Source: JAZKIX01 sp040384645 (lineage in GTDB: Bacteria; Pseudomonadota; Gammaproteobacteria; Burkholderiales; Burkholderiaceae_D). Taken from it: a stretch of DNA of 44,620 nucleotides. Under the pieces are notes generated by a model that was not told where the DNA came from, did not search any database, and saw only the letters and a list, made by a program, of their open reading frames with translations. Of the stretch, positions 1 through 9,333 are shown in pieces. The DNA lies in NCBI GenBank assembly GCA_040384645.1, contig JAZKIX010000049.1, positions 1-44,620 on the forward strand, in the 5' to 3' direction. The first letter of the stretch is position 1. Each line of letters starts with the position of its first letter. Both the position numbers and the translations under genes were made by a program.

Positions 1-429
1 AATGGCATGGAAGGCACCAGCAGCGGAGTCGAGATGTGGGGGACTTACCAGGCTTCGTCGCTCTGGCGTTTAAGCGCAGGCTACAGCGCACTGAGAGAAA
101 AATTCACGCTTAAGCCAGAGAGTAACGACACGGCGGCGCCCGGCTCAGCAGGCAAGGATCCGGCACATACCTACCAATTACGTTCATCGCTGAAGCTGGC
201 GCAAAATCGAGCACTCGATTTTTCAGTGCGTCACGTGGCCGAGTTATCAGGCCCCGCGGTGCCGGCCTATACAGCGGTCGATGCACGCTTTGCCTGGGCT
301 TTAAATCCCAATACTGAATTGTCCGTTACCGGTAAAAATTTGCTTGGCCGTCATGCTGAATATGGCGACATAGCCGATCGCAGCGAAATCGAACCCAGTA
401 TCTTCGTGAAATTATCATGGCGCAGCTGA
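1..429 (+). CDS. TonB-dependent outer-membrane receptor, C-terminal fragment
   Basis: The reading frame is open from the left window edge, so only the last 142 or so residues are present. Alternating hydrophobic/polar strands, the stretch VDARFAWALNPNTELSVTGKNL, and the terminal strand ending in KLSW-R-S are typical of the last beta strands of a TonB-dependent receptor barrel. Such proteins take up siderophores, vitamins or sugars, or sense signals, in the outer membrane. The stop overlaps the next start (ATG at 417), so it is translationally linked to the YfiR-like gene and the histidine kinase. The substrate cannot be told from this fragment. Confidence 0.8.
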   Translation, partial: NGMEGTSSGVEMWGTYQASSLWRLSAGYSALREKFTLKPESNDTAAPGSAGKDPAHTYQLRSSLKLAQNRALDFSVRHVAELSGPAVPAYTAVDARFAWALNPNTELSVTGKNLLGRHAEYGDIADRSEIEPSIFVKLSWRS

Positions 430-1013
430 TCCGCGCTAGTGGTCGGCAATGTCTGAGCTGTTGTCTACGTGTATTGCTGGTTTTTTTTCTTGTCTCGACA
501 TTTTTCTTGCCAAAAACAGCGTCATCAGCAACCGATGCCGTCGAAATAGAAAGGCAGGTGAAAGCAGCCTATCTATATAAATTTGGTAGCTACGTCGAGT
601 GGCCGGAAAATGTGTTTCCCAGTATTACTAGTCCTCTCATCGTAGGCGTCGTCGGCGCCGATCTGTTGGCCGATGAACTGGCCCGAATTGCCCTTGGCCG
701 GACTATCGGAGGGCGGCCCGTTACGGTACGTAAATTACGTGCGGACGAGGTACTGACGGGCGTTAATGTGCTTTTTATTGGTCGTTCATCCGCGAGCCGG
801 CTAGTCGACATTCTCGCAGCTGTAAAGGGGCATCCCTTGTTGACCGTGACCGAATCGGAAGATGCACTGGCCGCCGGCAGCATGATTAATCTAGTGGTTG
901 TGGATGGCAAGGTACGTTTCGAAGCATCGCCCAAGGCGGCTGGTGTGAGTAACCTCAATATCAGTGCGCGCTTACTCGCAGCCGCATACAAGATTGCAGC
1001 GGGGACCTCATGA
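417..1013 (+). CDS. YfiR-family (DUF4154) periplasmic protein
   Basis: A 198-residue protein with a hydrophobic N-terminal segment (about residues 15-37) that looks like a signal peptide or anchor. It then has the family hallmark VKAAYLYKFGSYVEWPE, followed by an alternating beta/alpha domain ending near the C terminus. In Pseudomonas, YfiR is a periplasmic repressor that binds the periplasmic part of YfiN. The start overlaps the receptor gene and the stop overlaps the kinase gene by 4 bases (ATGA at 1010-1013). This indicates one operon, and the likely partner is the CHASE8-type sensor encoded next. The family assignment is firm; the partner is inferred. Confidence 0.85.
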   Translation: MAQLIRASGRQCLSCCLRVLLVFFLVSTFFLPKTASSATDAVEIERQVKAAYLYKFGSYVEWPENVFPSITSPLIVGVVGADLLADELARIALGRTIGGRPVTVRKLRADEVLTGVNVLFIGRSSASRLVDILAAVKGHPLLTVTESEDALAAGSMINLVVVDGKVRFEASPKAAGVSNLNISARLLAAAYKIAAGTS

Positions 1014-3040
1014 AATTTGGCGGTCTGCGCACGCTTCGGCAAAAACTTCTTGCAGTGGTTTTACTTACGACATTGGTGGCGGTGCTGGTGGCACTGATTG
1101 CAATCGTGGGCTACCACCTCCGTGCCGATCACAAGAACTTGATAGCGGATTTAACCACCCAGTCGGAATTGCTCGGTCACATGACGGCACCGGCTCTGGC
1201 GTTTGAAGACAAACAATTGGCAAATCAAAATCTGAGTTTGCTGCGATTTCGCCCAACGGTGCGGGCGGCGGCGATCTATCGGGCACACGGCGGCATTTTT
1301 TCGTCCTATGCCGCGCAAGGCGTGAAATATACCTTCCCGGAAAAGGCAGCGGCTGACAGTGTACGTATTGAGGGACGGCAACTTATTTTATTTAAGGATA
1401 TTGTCAGCGACGGAGAAAGCCTTGGCACGGTATTTCTGGTTGCGGACTATGAACTCGCTGGAAAAATCATGGACTATCTCGGCATCGCAACCCTGGCGAT
1501 GCTATTGGCGATGTTGATCGCTTTTCTCATGCTGGTCAGAATTCAGAAAGTGGTAACCGGCCCGATCCTCGCTATTACCGAGGTCGCGCGGGAGGTGGTT
1601 GCCTTACAAGATTATTCACGCCGTGCAGAACGAATGAGTGAGGATGAAGTCGGGTTATTGGTTGGATCGTTCAACGATATGTTGAGCGAGATTGAACGCC
1701 GCACGCAAAAATTGGAAAGCTCAAATCGTGAAATTGCCCGCGAAGCAAGCGAACGCGCCCGTGCGCAACAAGAAGTGATGCGGCTCAATGAGGAATTGGA
1801 ACATCGGGTTCATGAGCGTACGGCGCAATTGGAGGTAACCAATCAGGCGCTGGCCTTGGCCAAGGGCGCAGAAAACGCCAACCAAGCCAAGTCGACATTC
1901 CTCTCAAGCATGAGTCATGAATTGCGCACGCCGCTCAATGCCATCCTGGGATTTGCCCAACTGCTACGATCCGAATCGATACCGTCGAGCCCGCTTCAAA
2001 AAAAAGAATTTGCCGATCATATTTTGAAAGCTGGGCGGCATTTGCTGGCATTAATCAATGAGGTACTCGACCTGGCCAAGGTAGAGTCCGGCACCTTGAC
2101 TTTATCGCTTGAACCGGTTTCGCTGGCGGAGGTGATCAGGGAGTGCCATGAAATGATTGATCCCTTGGCCGCCAAGGCGAACATTCGCCTGATATTTCCG
2201 GAAAATGTCGATTCGCATGTCTTGGCCGACCGCACTAGAATCAAGCAAGTGCTGCTCAATTTATTTTCCAATGCGGTCAAATATAACCGGGTCGGCGGTA
2301 GCATTATTGTGGGCTGTCATGCGGCTGGCGCTGAGCGTATCAGGCTTACCGTGCAAGACACCGGAGCGGGTTTGAGTCCCGAACAAATCGCGCAGCTTTT
2401 TCAACCTTTCAATCGTTTGGGGCAAGAAGCCCAGAGCGAGGAAGGTACGGGTATCGGATTAGTTGTGACTAAACGTTTGCTTGAGTTGATGGACGGCCAG
2501 ATTGGCGTCCATAGTACGGTGGGAACGGGAAGTACATTTTGGATTGATCTAAAGGCGACTGCACCTGCGCAATATGCGCTCGGTAGTAACATCACCAAGT
2601 TGATTCCTGCTGCCAAGCCTAAAGCGAGTAAATATTCGAAATACGATTTGCTGTACGTGGAAGATAATCCGGCGAATTTGAAATTGATTCAACAGATTAT
2701 TGAATTACGCTCGGATTTGCGATTATTGACGGCAATCGATGCCAATCTGGGAATTGAATTGGCACGTGCTCATCAGCCGCAGGTGATTTTGATGGACATC
2801 AATTTACCTGGCATCAATGGCAATCAGGCATTGACGATATTGCGTAGCGACCCATCAACTGCACACATTCCTGTGATTGCGCTCACTGCAAATGCAATGC
2901 AACGAGATATTGAAAAAGGCCTGGAGTCTGGATTTTTCCGTTACCTCACCAAGCCTATTAATATCGACGAATTTGTCGATGCGCTTAATGATGCACTGGA
3001 ACACTCCGATGAAATTGCACGCCATAATCGCGAAAATTAA
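1010..3040 (+). CDS. CHASE8-HAMP hybrid sensor histidine kinase with C-terminal receiver
   Basis: A 676-residue inner-membrane sensor. TM1 is at about residues 12-34, followed by a periplasmic domain of about 110 residues resembling CHASE8 (the YfiN sensor type). TM2 is at about 157-177, HAMP at 178-232 and a coiled coil to about 290. The HisKA H-box SHELRTPLNAILG has the phospho-acceptor near H303. The ATPase domain shows an N-box (NLFSNAVKYN), G1 (DTGAGLS) and G2 (GTGIGL). The receiver domain has YVEDN, the acceptor in MDINLP near D596, and KPIN. No DNA-binding output is present, so the signal must pass to another protein. The 4-base overlap with the YfiR-like gene suggests that protein gates this sensor. 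Confidence 0.9.
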   Translation: MKFGGLRTLRQKLLAVVLLTTLVAVLVALIAIVGYHLRADHKNLIADLTTQSELLGHMTAPALAFEDKQLANQNLSLLRFRPTVRAAAIYRAHGGIFSSYAAQGVKYTFPEKAAADSVRIEGRQLILFKDIVSDGESLGTVFLVADYELAGKIMDYLGIATLAMLLAMLIAFLMLVRIQKVVTGPILAITEVAREVVALQDYSRRAERMSEDEVGLLVGSFNDMLSEIERRTQKLESSNREIAREASERARAQQEVMRLNEELEHRVHERTAQLEVTNQALALAKGAENANQAKSTFLSSMSHELRTPLNAILGFAQLLRSESIPSSPLQKKEFADHILKAGRHLLALINEVLDLAKVESGTLTLSLEPVSLAEVIRECHEMIDPLAAKANIRLIFPENVDSHVLADRTRIKQVLLNLFSNAVKYNRVGGSIIVGCHAAGAERIRLTVQDTGAGLSPEQIAQLFQPFNRLGQEAQSEEGTGIGLVVTKRLLELMDGQIGVHSTVGTGSTFWIDLKATAPAQYALGSNITKLIPAAKPKASKYSKYDLLYVEDNPANLKLIQQIIELRSDLRLLTAIDANLGIELARAHQPQVILMDINLPGINGNQALTILRSDPSTAHIPVIALTANAMQRDIEKGLESGFFRYLTKPINIDEFVDALNDALEHSDEIARHNREN

Positions 3041-3074
3041 GGCCACAGCCTAAGCGTAATTTGAAGAGGCAAAC

Positions 3075-4313
3075 TTAATTGCCGCTGTGGACGATCTGGT
3101 CAACCCACTCAAAAGCGTCCAGCTGCAGATCGTAAAAATCTTCCAGCGATAACGGCATCTGCCTGAGCGCCGGTATTAAAAGCGGTGCCGAGCTATCTAT
3201 TTTTTCGGAGTATTCAACAATTTTGAGTAGATCGCCATAAAAGCCTTGACGTCCCACCAAGGCGTGGCTGACTTCGTTAAAGACGGTGATTTTGGCAAGG
3301 ATTTCTTCCATCGGCAAGCCAAATAGCGCGTCCATGAGGGACATGATTCCAACCATAAAAGCAAGATCGGCCGCATTGCGATTGTTGGGCTTGAGCTTGC
3401 GTGCCATCAGTTCCAGCATTTTTCCACGCATCGACGCCATCAGAAGCAGCGGAGACACAACAGCAGTATTTCCCGGTTTTTTGTAGAGCAGGATTTGCAG
3501 CCAGCATTGCAATTGGGTGCGGCCGATAATTTGCAAAGCTTGCTTTAAGGAACCAATCCGTTGCGACATTCCAGCAGCCGAGCTGTTGACCATGTTCAGT
3601 AAATTAAGCGCGATGAATGCATCTTTTTTGATCGCAGATTCGATCTCAGCATTATCTGCATCGGAATTAATCAGTGCCAGAATCTGCATGATCAAAATCT
3701 CGGCAGGAGAAATTTTCTTATCCGGCTTGATTACCGGGACGGTAAAAAATTGACCGTCATAATAGTCGAATCCCGCATGCAGACTGCGTTCGAATTGAGT
3801 AACATCGGCGACGCCAGTCACCAGCAGTTTTTTGCGTGTAGTCTTCAACTCAGTTAAAAACTGCGTCATACCGGCCTGATCCAGAATGCGAATGTCGACC
3901 CGCAAAATGTCGACTAGCGGAAGGAGTGCCAGCCGTTCTCCGATTTCATCTGGTCTGGTCTCAAGGCAGAAACGAAAGCCAGCTTGGCGTAGCTCTAGCA
4001 TGCGATCAAGAATCGGCGCCGATACTGCGGTATCCGCGGCAAGCATCAGGACCATATTCTTGTTGGGCAGGAACAGGACAAAATCGCTAAGCAAGACCGA
4101 TGTATCGACGTCGACCAAGCTCAATGTATGGCCAACCATTTTTTCCATAGACCTTTCAGCCACGTGCTGCAAGGTGCTAGCCAACGTCGACAATTGATTG
4201 CCAGGATTAGTGGCTGGCGATAAGGCTTGGCGCAACAGTAAGTGGTGGCCCACCAAATGTTGGTCGCGATCGAGAATCGGCTGACGCCCGAGAAGAATGG
4301 AAAATGAGCTCAA
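3075..4313 (-). CDS. EAL-HDOD (YuxH-type) signalling protein with degenerate EAL domain
   Basis: A 412-residue cytoplasmic protein. Residues about 5-200 follow the EAL fold, starting LGRQPILDRDQHLVGHHLLLR where active phosphodiesterases have an E-A/V-L motif. The Glu is missing here, and the usual QGYFF end appears as DGQFF, so c-di-GMP hydrolysis is unlikely. Residues about 205-400 are an HDOD domain (KISPAEILIMQILALIN, then LLNMVNS). Family members act as signalling scaffolds. It converges on the YfiR/kinase operon with 34 bp between the stops. A weak SD precedes the ATG. Recognition of the architecture is confident; its role here is unknown. Confidence 0.85.
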   Translation of the reverse strand: MSSFSILLGRQPILDRDQHLVGHHLLLRQALSPATNPGNQLSTLASTLQHVAERSMEKMVGHTLSLVDVDTSVLLSDFVLFLPNKNMVLMLAADTAVSAPILDRMLELRQAGFRFCLETRPDEIGERLALLPLVDILRVDIRILDQAGMTQFLTELKTTRKKLLVTGVADVTQFERSLHAGFDYYDGQFFTVPVIKPDKKISPAEILIMQILALINSDADNAEIESAIKKDAFIALNLLNMVNSSAAGMSQRIGSLKQALQIIGRTQLQCWLQILLYKKPGNTAVVSPLLLMASMRGKMLELMARKLKPNNRNAADLAFMVGIMSLMDALFGLPMEEILAKITVFNEVSHALVGRQGFYGDLLKIVEYSEKIDSSAPLLIPALRQMPLSLEDFYDLQLDAFEWVDQIVHSGN

Positions 4314-4432
4314 TTTAGGATTTCATCTGAAAGCGGAAGCTGAAATATAACAAGTTACAAAAATCCTGGCAAAAAATCTTTATGACTCCATAGGGTCTAC
4401 GGCGGATTTTTTAGTGTGGGGTGACACCACAT

Positions 4433-6056
4433 TCAAGAACGCCGTACCGAAATGCGCGCAACGCGATCTGAACCTAAACGCCGTTCCATTAATTCAAAAG
4501 AATACTGGGTTGCCAGCGCAAGCAAGGCAGCAGGAATAGCCCCTGCAAGCAGCATGTCATTGTCATTTAAGGCCAAGCCGGTCGCAATCCGCTCGCCAAA
4601 ACCGCCAGCCCCGATGAAGGCCGCGATAGTGGCGGTACCCACGCTCATCACGGCGGCGGTTTTTAAACCGGCAAGAATGACTGGCCGCGCCAGCGGCAGC
4701 TCAATATGTAAGAGCCGGTCGCGACCGCGCATGCCCAGCGCGGCCGCGGCTAATCGGAGCCCGATTGGAACTTGTTCGATGCCGGTACAGGTATTGCGCA
4801 CGATGGGTAGCAAGGCGTAGAGAAACAAGGCGATCAGGGCTGGGATAGTGCCGATCATACTCAGTAAAGGTATCAACATCGCCAGTAGTGCCAGCGATGG
4901 AATCGTTTGCAGCACACCCACCAGCGCCATGACGGTTTGTTTTAAACGCGGTGAAAATGCGGCCAGTACGCCAAGCGGAATGCCCACGGCGGTAGCGGCT
5001 AATAAGGACATCACAACCAGGAAAACATGTTGCAAAGTGAGGTGCAGTAAATTGCCGTCAAACAATTTGGCGATGAGACCGTTTTTGCGGGCGGCGATAT
5101 CCATGGTTTGCGTTTGCGATAAATATGCTTTGGCGATGGTATCGAATGATTTCCCTTCCAATTCTGCCGCCGCATTCATCCCGATCATCTGGCTTTCGCT
5201 GATACGGCCTTGCAAACCCTTGATCGCTTGCCATGCTTGCGGGAATCGGGTTTCGATATCGAGCCGGTATAGCAACATTGCGTCATAACGGGGGAAATAC
5301 GCCTGATCATCGGCCAGCACCTGCAAGCCATATTGCTTGATTTTGGCGTCGGTGGAGTAGATATCGATGACATCAACTTGCTTTTGTACAAGTGCTTCGT
5401 ACGCGATGCCATGGTCGAGGCCAACCGGCTTTTGCGGCAAAGCATAGCGCTGGGCCAAGCCGGGCCAGCCATCTNNNNNNNNNNGATCGTCCTAAAAATT
5501 CGTGCGACAGGCCTAATTTGAGCTGTGTATGGCGTGGCAGATCGCTCATATTGCTTAGTGCGACGTGTTTGACATCGGCGGCCCTGATTGCCAATGCATA
5601 GCTGTTGTTGAAGCCCAAGGGGATTGCGGCAGCCAAGCCAAGCGGCGCCAACTCCCGATTGATTTGGGCTAGCGACGCCGGTGCGTTGTGCTTTAGGATT
5701 TCCAGGTCGATGGTGCCCAAATATTCGGGATACACATCAATGCTGCCCGATTTAAGCGCTTCAAACACGATTGCAGTGTTGCCCAGCCCCTGCCGATGTT
5801 CGGTTTTTGCAAAAGATGCGGCGCTTTGGCGGATGATTTCCCCAAGGATATAGGATTCGGTAAACCGTTTGGAGCCTACTCGCAGCACTTCCTCAGCCAA
5901 TGCGGCAGTGTGGGAGGCAAGACAGAAGTTTGCCAATAACAATAATAAAAAAATCCGTGCATGCGCAAGCCAGCGTTGATGTTGCCAATGCGGGTGCCGA
6001 CTCGAGGCACAATTTGCCTCTCTTATTGGTGGTTCAGATGGCCAGCCGTTAAACAA
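4433..6056 (-). CDS. Osmoprotectant (glycine betaine/choline) ABC transporter, substrate-binding protein fused to permease
   Basis: One chain joins an N-terminal signal segment (LLLLLANFCLA), an OpuAC-like binding domain (GSKRFTESYILGEI, VYPEYLGTI, SHEFLGR, DGWPGL) and a C-terminal BPD_transp_1 permease (QTIPSLALLA, EAA loop region ALGMRGRDRLLHIELPLA). The 10-N run at 5475-5484 interrupts it. Removing the Ns joins ...FLGRS to DGWPGL in frame and gives 537 residues, so this is probably one intact gene and not two fragments. The start is TTG at 6056, chosen because GGGAG lies 6 bases upstream. No ATPase gene is adjacent on either side, which an importer of this type needs. Confidence 0.85.
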
Positions 6057-6177
6057 GGAACTCTCCCGCCGCTAGTGGTGTATTGAAGGCGCAGGAACAG
6101 CGCCACTATTAATCTGAATTAAGAATCAAAATCAACAATCAGTTAGAAATTGGGATTTTGCTTAGTACCTCTGTACT

Positions 6178-6687
6178 TCAAGCTGGCGCATTCCAATTGC
6201 CCGATTTACCGCCATGTTTTTCTATCACTTTGATATCGGTCATTACCATGCCGCGGTCGACTGCCTTGCACATATCGTAAATGGTGAGTAAGCCAACCTG
6301 GACCGCGGTTAAGGCTTCCATTTCCACTCCGGTTTTACCAAAGGTTTCGACCTGTGCCGTGCAGTTCACGCTAGGCTGGGCAGAATCAATCACAAATACC
6401 ACTGTGACCCGGGTCAGTGCTAATGGATGGCACAGCGGGATCAGGTCGCTAGTGCGTTTTGCCGCCATGATTGCAGCGATGCGTGCGACGCCGAGTACGT
6501 CACCTTTTTTGGCACTGCCTGATTCAATCAGGGCCAGTGTTTCGCCGCGCATGCGTATCACGCCGCTGGCGATGGCAATGCGATGGGTTTCGTCCTTATT
6601 TCCGACATCGACCATATGGGCCTGCCCGCTACTGTCGAAATGGGTCAGTTCGCCGCTGGCGCTTTGATGGCTTGTTTTTTGTGTCAT
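6178..6687 (-). CDS. moaC: Cyclic pyranopterin monophosphate synthase MoaC
   Basis: A 169-residue protein of normal MoaC length. It converts the 3',8-cyclo-dihydro-GTP product of MoaA into cyclic pyranopterin monophosphate in molybdenum cofactor synthesis. Family motifs are clear: LTHFDSSGQAHMVDVG near the N terminus, KRTSDLIPLCHPL, GKTGVEMEALTAV, and the C-terminal DRGMVMTDIKVIEKHGGKSG. It lies divergent from the M48 protease gene, with 263 bp between the starts. No other moa genes are in the window. Confidence 0.95.
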   Translation of the reverse strand: MTQKTSHQSASGELTHFDSSGQAHMVDVGNKDETHRIAIASGVIRMRGETLALIESGSAKKGDVLGVARIAAIMAAKRTSDLIPLCHPLALTRVTVVFVIDSAQPSVNCTAQVETFGKTGVEMEALTAVQVGLLTIYDMCKAVDRGMVMTDIKVIEKHGGKSGNWNAPA

Positions 6688-6950
6688 GGCCGTATGCCTG
6701 AGTGTTGGTCGTTATTGTTTGAAAAATCTATGGTTTATGATGCCGTGCCTGCCTATTTTCTTATCCTAGAAGTCCGGGCGCCGGCGGACTGGCTTTTGGT
6801 CAAGCAGGGCGCTGGAAATTTGGGCAGGGCGCTTATTATGATTGCACAAATTCCAACACTCTGGCGTGATGGCCTTGCAGTTTTTGCATGGAACAATGCA
6901 TTGCTGAACTTGTCCAATTTTTTATTATCATTTTTAAAGCGCAAAAACCC

Positions 6951-8501
6951 GTGAAAAAAAGCATGCATTCTCCTTATTTTCCTTCGCCAAAGCGCACACT
7001 ATTTGCCAGCCTAATTGCTGGATTTTGTCTGTTGCCGGCCATGATCGGGACATCAGCGAGCTTTGCCCAATCCATGCAAACTTCGCAAAATTTACCTAGC
7101 CTGGGCGATACCGAACGTCAAAACCTGTCGCCCTTGATGGAGCGCAAGCTGGGCGAGGAAGTCATGGTTGGCTTGCGGCATGACCGCGATTATCTGGATG
7201 ATGCGCCACTGGCGGAATACTTGAATAATTTTGGCAACAGCTTGGTTGCCGCCAGCCCGGAAGCACGTGGTGAGGCCAGTTTTAATTACTATTTTTTTGC
7301 AGTCCGCGATCCGATGCTGAATGCTTTTGCGCTACCGGGCGGGTTTATTGGCGTCCATTCAGGATTGGTGCTGGCGGCGCAAACCGAGGCGGAACTGGCA
7401 GCGGTTTTGTCGCACGAGATTGGTCACGTTGGACAGCGTCATATTGCACGCATGATGGGGCAGCAGCGGCAAGATGCGTTCTTGCCGCTGGCCGGGATTT
7501 TGTTGGCGATCTTGGCCTCGCGTTCCAGTACAAACGCGTCGATGGGGGTCTTGATGGGCTCGCAAAGCATGGCCTTGCAGCGCCAACTGCAGTTTAGCCG
7601 TGATGCGGAACGCGAGGCCGACCGCATCGGGTTTCAGATTCTCGGTGCCGCCGGTTTTGATACCTCGGGCATGGTGGCTTTTTTCGGTCGTCTGGAAACA
7701 GCCACCCGTTCTTATACCGATGCCACACCATCGTATTTGCGCTCACATCCGCTCACCACCGAGCGAATCGCCGATATTCAGGCGCGCATACGTGAGCAGC
7801 CATATCACCAGCGTGCCGATAGTCTCGACTTTTATTTGATGCGCGCCCGGGCTCGCGTCTTGCAAGACGAGTCGGCTAAAGGTTTGCATCAGGCAACCGC
7901 AGCCTTCACTGCGCAACTGCAGCAAAAGGGCAGGGGCCAAACCGCAGGTGCCCACTATGGGTTGGCCTTTATCGCCATGAAACAAGGCGCCAGTGCCAAA
8001 GCGACGAGTTTGCTGGCAGAGGCACGCAAAGCTGCAGGGCTGCAAGCCAATAGCGCCGATGCGGCTTTCGCCTATCTTTCAAACGAAATATTGCTGTCGT
8101 CCAAACAGTCCGCCGAGGCTGTGAAACAAGCCAATCTGGCGCATGCGCAATTTCCACACTCGCGTGGTCTTGCCTGGCAATTGGCCGACGCGCTGATCGC
8201 ACAGGGCCAGACGGAGGAGGCGGCTACTTATTTGCGCGATCAGATTCAACTGTATCGCGGCGAAGCGCAGTTGCAAGAGCGCCTGGCAGCCGTGTATTCG
8301 ACCCAAAATAAGCAAGCGTTGCAACACATGGCGTTGGCCGAATCGTATGCGCTAGGCGGCAATTACGCTGCTGCCTTGCAGCAATTGGCTATTGCACGGC
8401 GCGCCCCGGACGCCTCGTTTTACGATCACTCAACCATCGATTCGCGCGAACGTGATTTGCGGGCGCGCCGCCTGGATGAAATGCAAGAAACAAGAAAATG
8501 A
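6951..8501 (+). CDS. BepA/YfgC-like periplasmic M48 metalloprotease with TPR repeats
   Basis: A protein of about 516 residues with a basic N terminus and a signal peptide (LFASLIAGFCLLPAMIG, cleavage near SFAQ). The M48 domain carries the zinc motif HEIGHVGQRH (near residues 155-164) and the third ligand in READRIG (near 220). The C-terminal half is alpha-helical TPR-like repeats. BepA-type proteases survey outer-membrane protein assembly, degrading or chaperoning stalled LptD and similar barrels. The start is uncertain: GTG 6951 is preferred, ATG 6963 also fits, and an in-frame ATG at 6888 would add a poor leader before the signal peptide. It converges with the next gene, 13 bp apart. Confidence 0.85.
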   Translation: MKKSMHSPYFPSPKRTLFASLIAGFCLLPAMIGTSASFAQSMQTSQNLPSLGDTERQNLSPLMERKLGEEVMVGLRHDRDYLDDAPLAEYLNNFGNSLVAASPEARGEASFNYYFFAVRDPMLNAFALPGGFIGVHSGLVLAAQTEAELAAVLSHEIGHVGQRHIARMMGQQRQDAFLPLAGILLAILASRSSTNASMGVLMGSQSMALQRQLQFSRDAEREADRIGFQILGAAGFDTSGMVAFFGRLETATRSYTDATPSYLRSHPLTTERIADIQARIREQPYHQRADSLDFYLMRARARVLQDESAKGLHQATAAFTAQLQQKGRGQTAGAHYGLAFIAMKQGASAKATSLLAEARKAAGLQANSADAAFAYLSNEILLSSKQSAEAVKQANLAHAQFPHSRGLAWQLADALIAQGQTEEAATYLRDQIQLYRGEAQLQERLAAVYSTQNKQALQHMALAESYALGGNYAAALQQLAIARRAPDASFYDHSTIDSRERDLRARRLDEMQETRK

Positions 8502-8514
8502 GATCAAGCCGGGA

Positions 8515-9108
8515 TCAAGTCGGACGTGGGGTGCAAATAAAACCGAAGCGTTGCGCAATCTCACTATCGGCAATGGTTTGCACTGGCAAATTTTTCCCGG
8601 CATAGATTAGGGACAGCGGCTGTTTTGATTGCGCATCTAGCCAATCCATCAATTCTTCATCGCTGACCATGGCATCGCCATTTCGTAACCAAGGCAGGCA
8701 TTGCGCCAGATCTCGGTCATCAAGTTGCGCGATATATGTGCCACTTTGGAATAAGAGCTTGCCGCTTTCACTGATCCAGACCGCGTCGATCTGATCCAAA
8801 GGTTCGCCGGTATGCAAGACCAATCTTTGCTGTCCATCGGTGTGTGCAATAAAGGGACAGGCTGCTAAATCGACATAGACCCGTTGCGGACCGTTTTGGA
8901 AATACCAGCAACCGGCCTGATCCTCACCATAATTGCGGTTGATGAAGGCCTGCAAGGCTACATGGGCGATGATATCGCCGGCCAATTGCCCAGCCTGCGC
9001 CTGCTCGTCCCGCATACGCCAACGGCCACGCGCATCCAATCCCAGCCAGCCAAAGCAATGCGGCACATTCGGCCATTTCAGCAGTGCTTGTTTGACGGAT
9101 TCATCCAT
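8515..9108 (-). CDS. Conserved hypothetical protein, probably lineage-restricted
   Basis: A 197-residue soluble protein without signal peptide or membrane segment. The opening MDESVKQALLKWPNVPHC and the segment CWYFQNGPQRVYVDL resemble a conserved protein family I recall from Burkholderiales whose function is unknown. A second half (LDQIDAVWISESGKLLFQ) looks like a small beta-rich domain. I chose ATG 9108 over the in-frame ATG 9138: the extra ten residues (MPIPPYLCNN) would be encoded by the end of an intergenic repeat copy, and 9108 begins at the family-like start. No function is proposed. Confidence 0.7.
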   Translation of the reverse strand: MDESVKQALLKWPNVPHCFGWLGLDARGRWRMRDEQAQAGQLAGDIIAHVALQAFINRNYGEDQAGCWYFQNGPQRVYVDLAACPFIAHTDGQQRLVLHTGEPLDQIDAVWISESGKLLFQSGTYIAQLDDRDLAQCLPWLRNGDAMVSDEELMDWLDAQSKQPLSLIYAGKNLPVQTIADSEIAQRFGFICTPRPT

Positions 9109-9116
9109 GTTGTTAC

Positions 9117-9201
9117 ATAAATAGGGGGGTATAGGCATAAATATAGGCTATCCCGCACGTTTATATTGGGCTTCTAAATATACATGTGGGAGTATATTTT
9201 A
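9117..9201 (-). repeat. Intergenic hairpin repeat, copy A
   Basis: Read on the minus strand it starts with a perfect 8-bp stem, AAATATAC / GTATATTT. It then has CCAATATAAA, the central box GTGCGGGA, and ends GCCTATACCCCCC. It lies between the start of the hypothetical gene (9108) and the 3' end of the coiled-coil/AsmA gene. It matches six other copies in the window; boundaries are by eye. Confidence 0.8.
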
Positions 9202-9333
9202 GCTGTTTGGGGTGGTTGGCAGCACGCGCAAGGCTTATATTTATCCCGGTAGTGGCGCCAAGAACAGCTTTCCGGCAAGCCAGGCGGGCGATATATTGAA
9301 AAACGCCGATCTGGCTTTCGCGGATTTAGACAT

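Noticed and set aside
3043..3090. CCACAGC / GCTGTGG inverted repeat between convergent genes
   Set aside because: The loop is 34 bases and one arm lies in the coding end of the EAL-HDOD gene; no T run, so terminator evidence is too weak.
6583..6954. 123-codon plus-strand frame between moaC and the M48 protease
   Set aside because: It overlaps the 5' end of moaC, has no SD and has no recognisable features; it is probably intergenic leader DNA.
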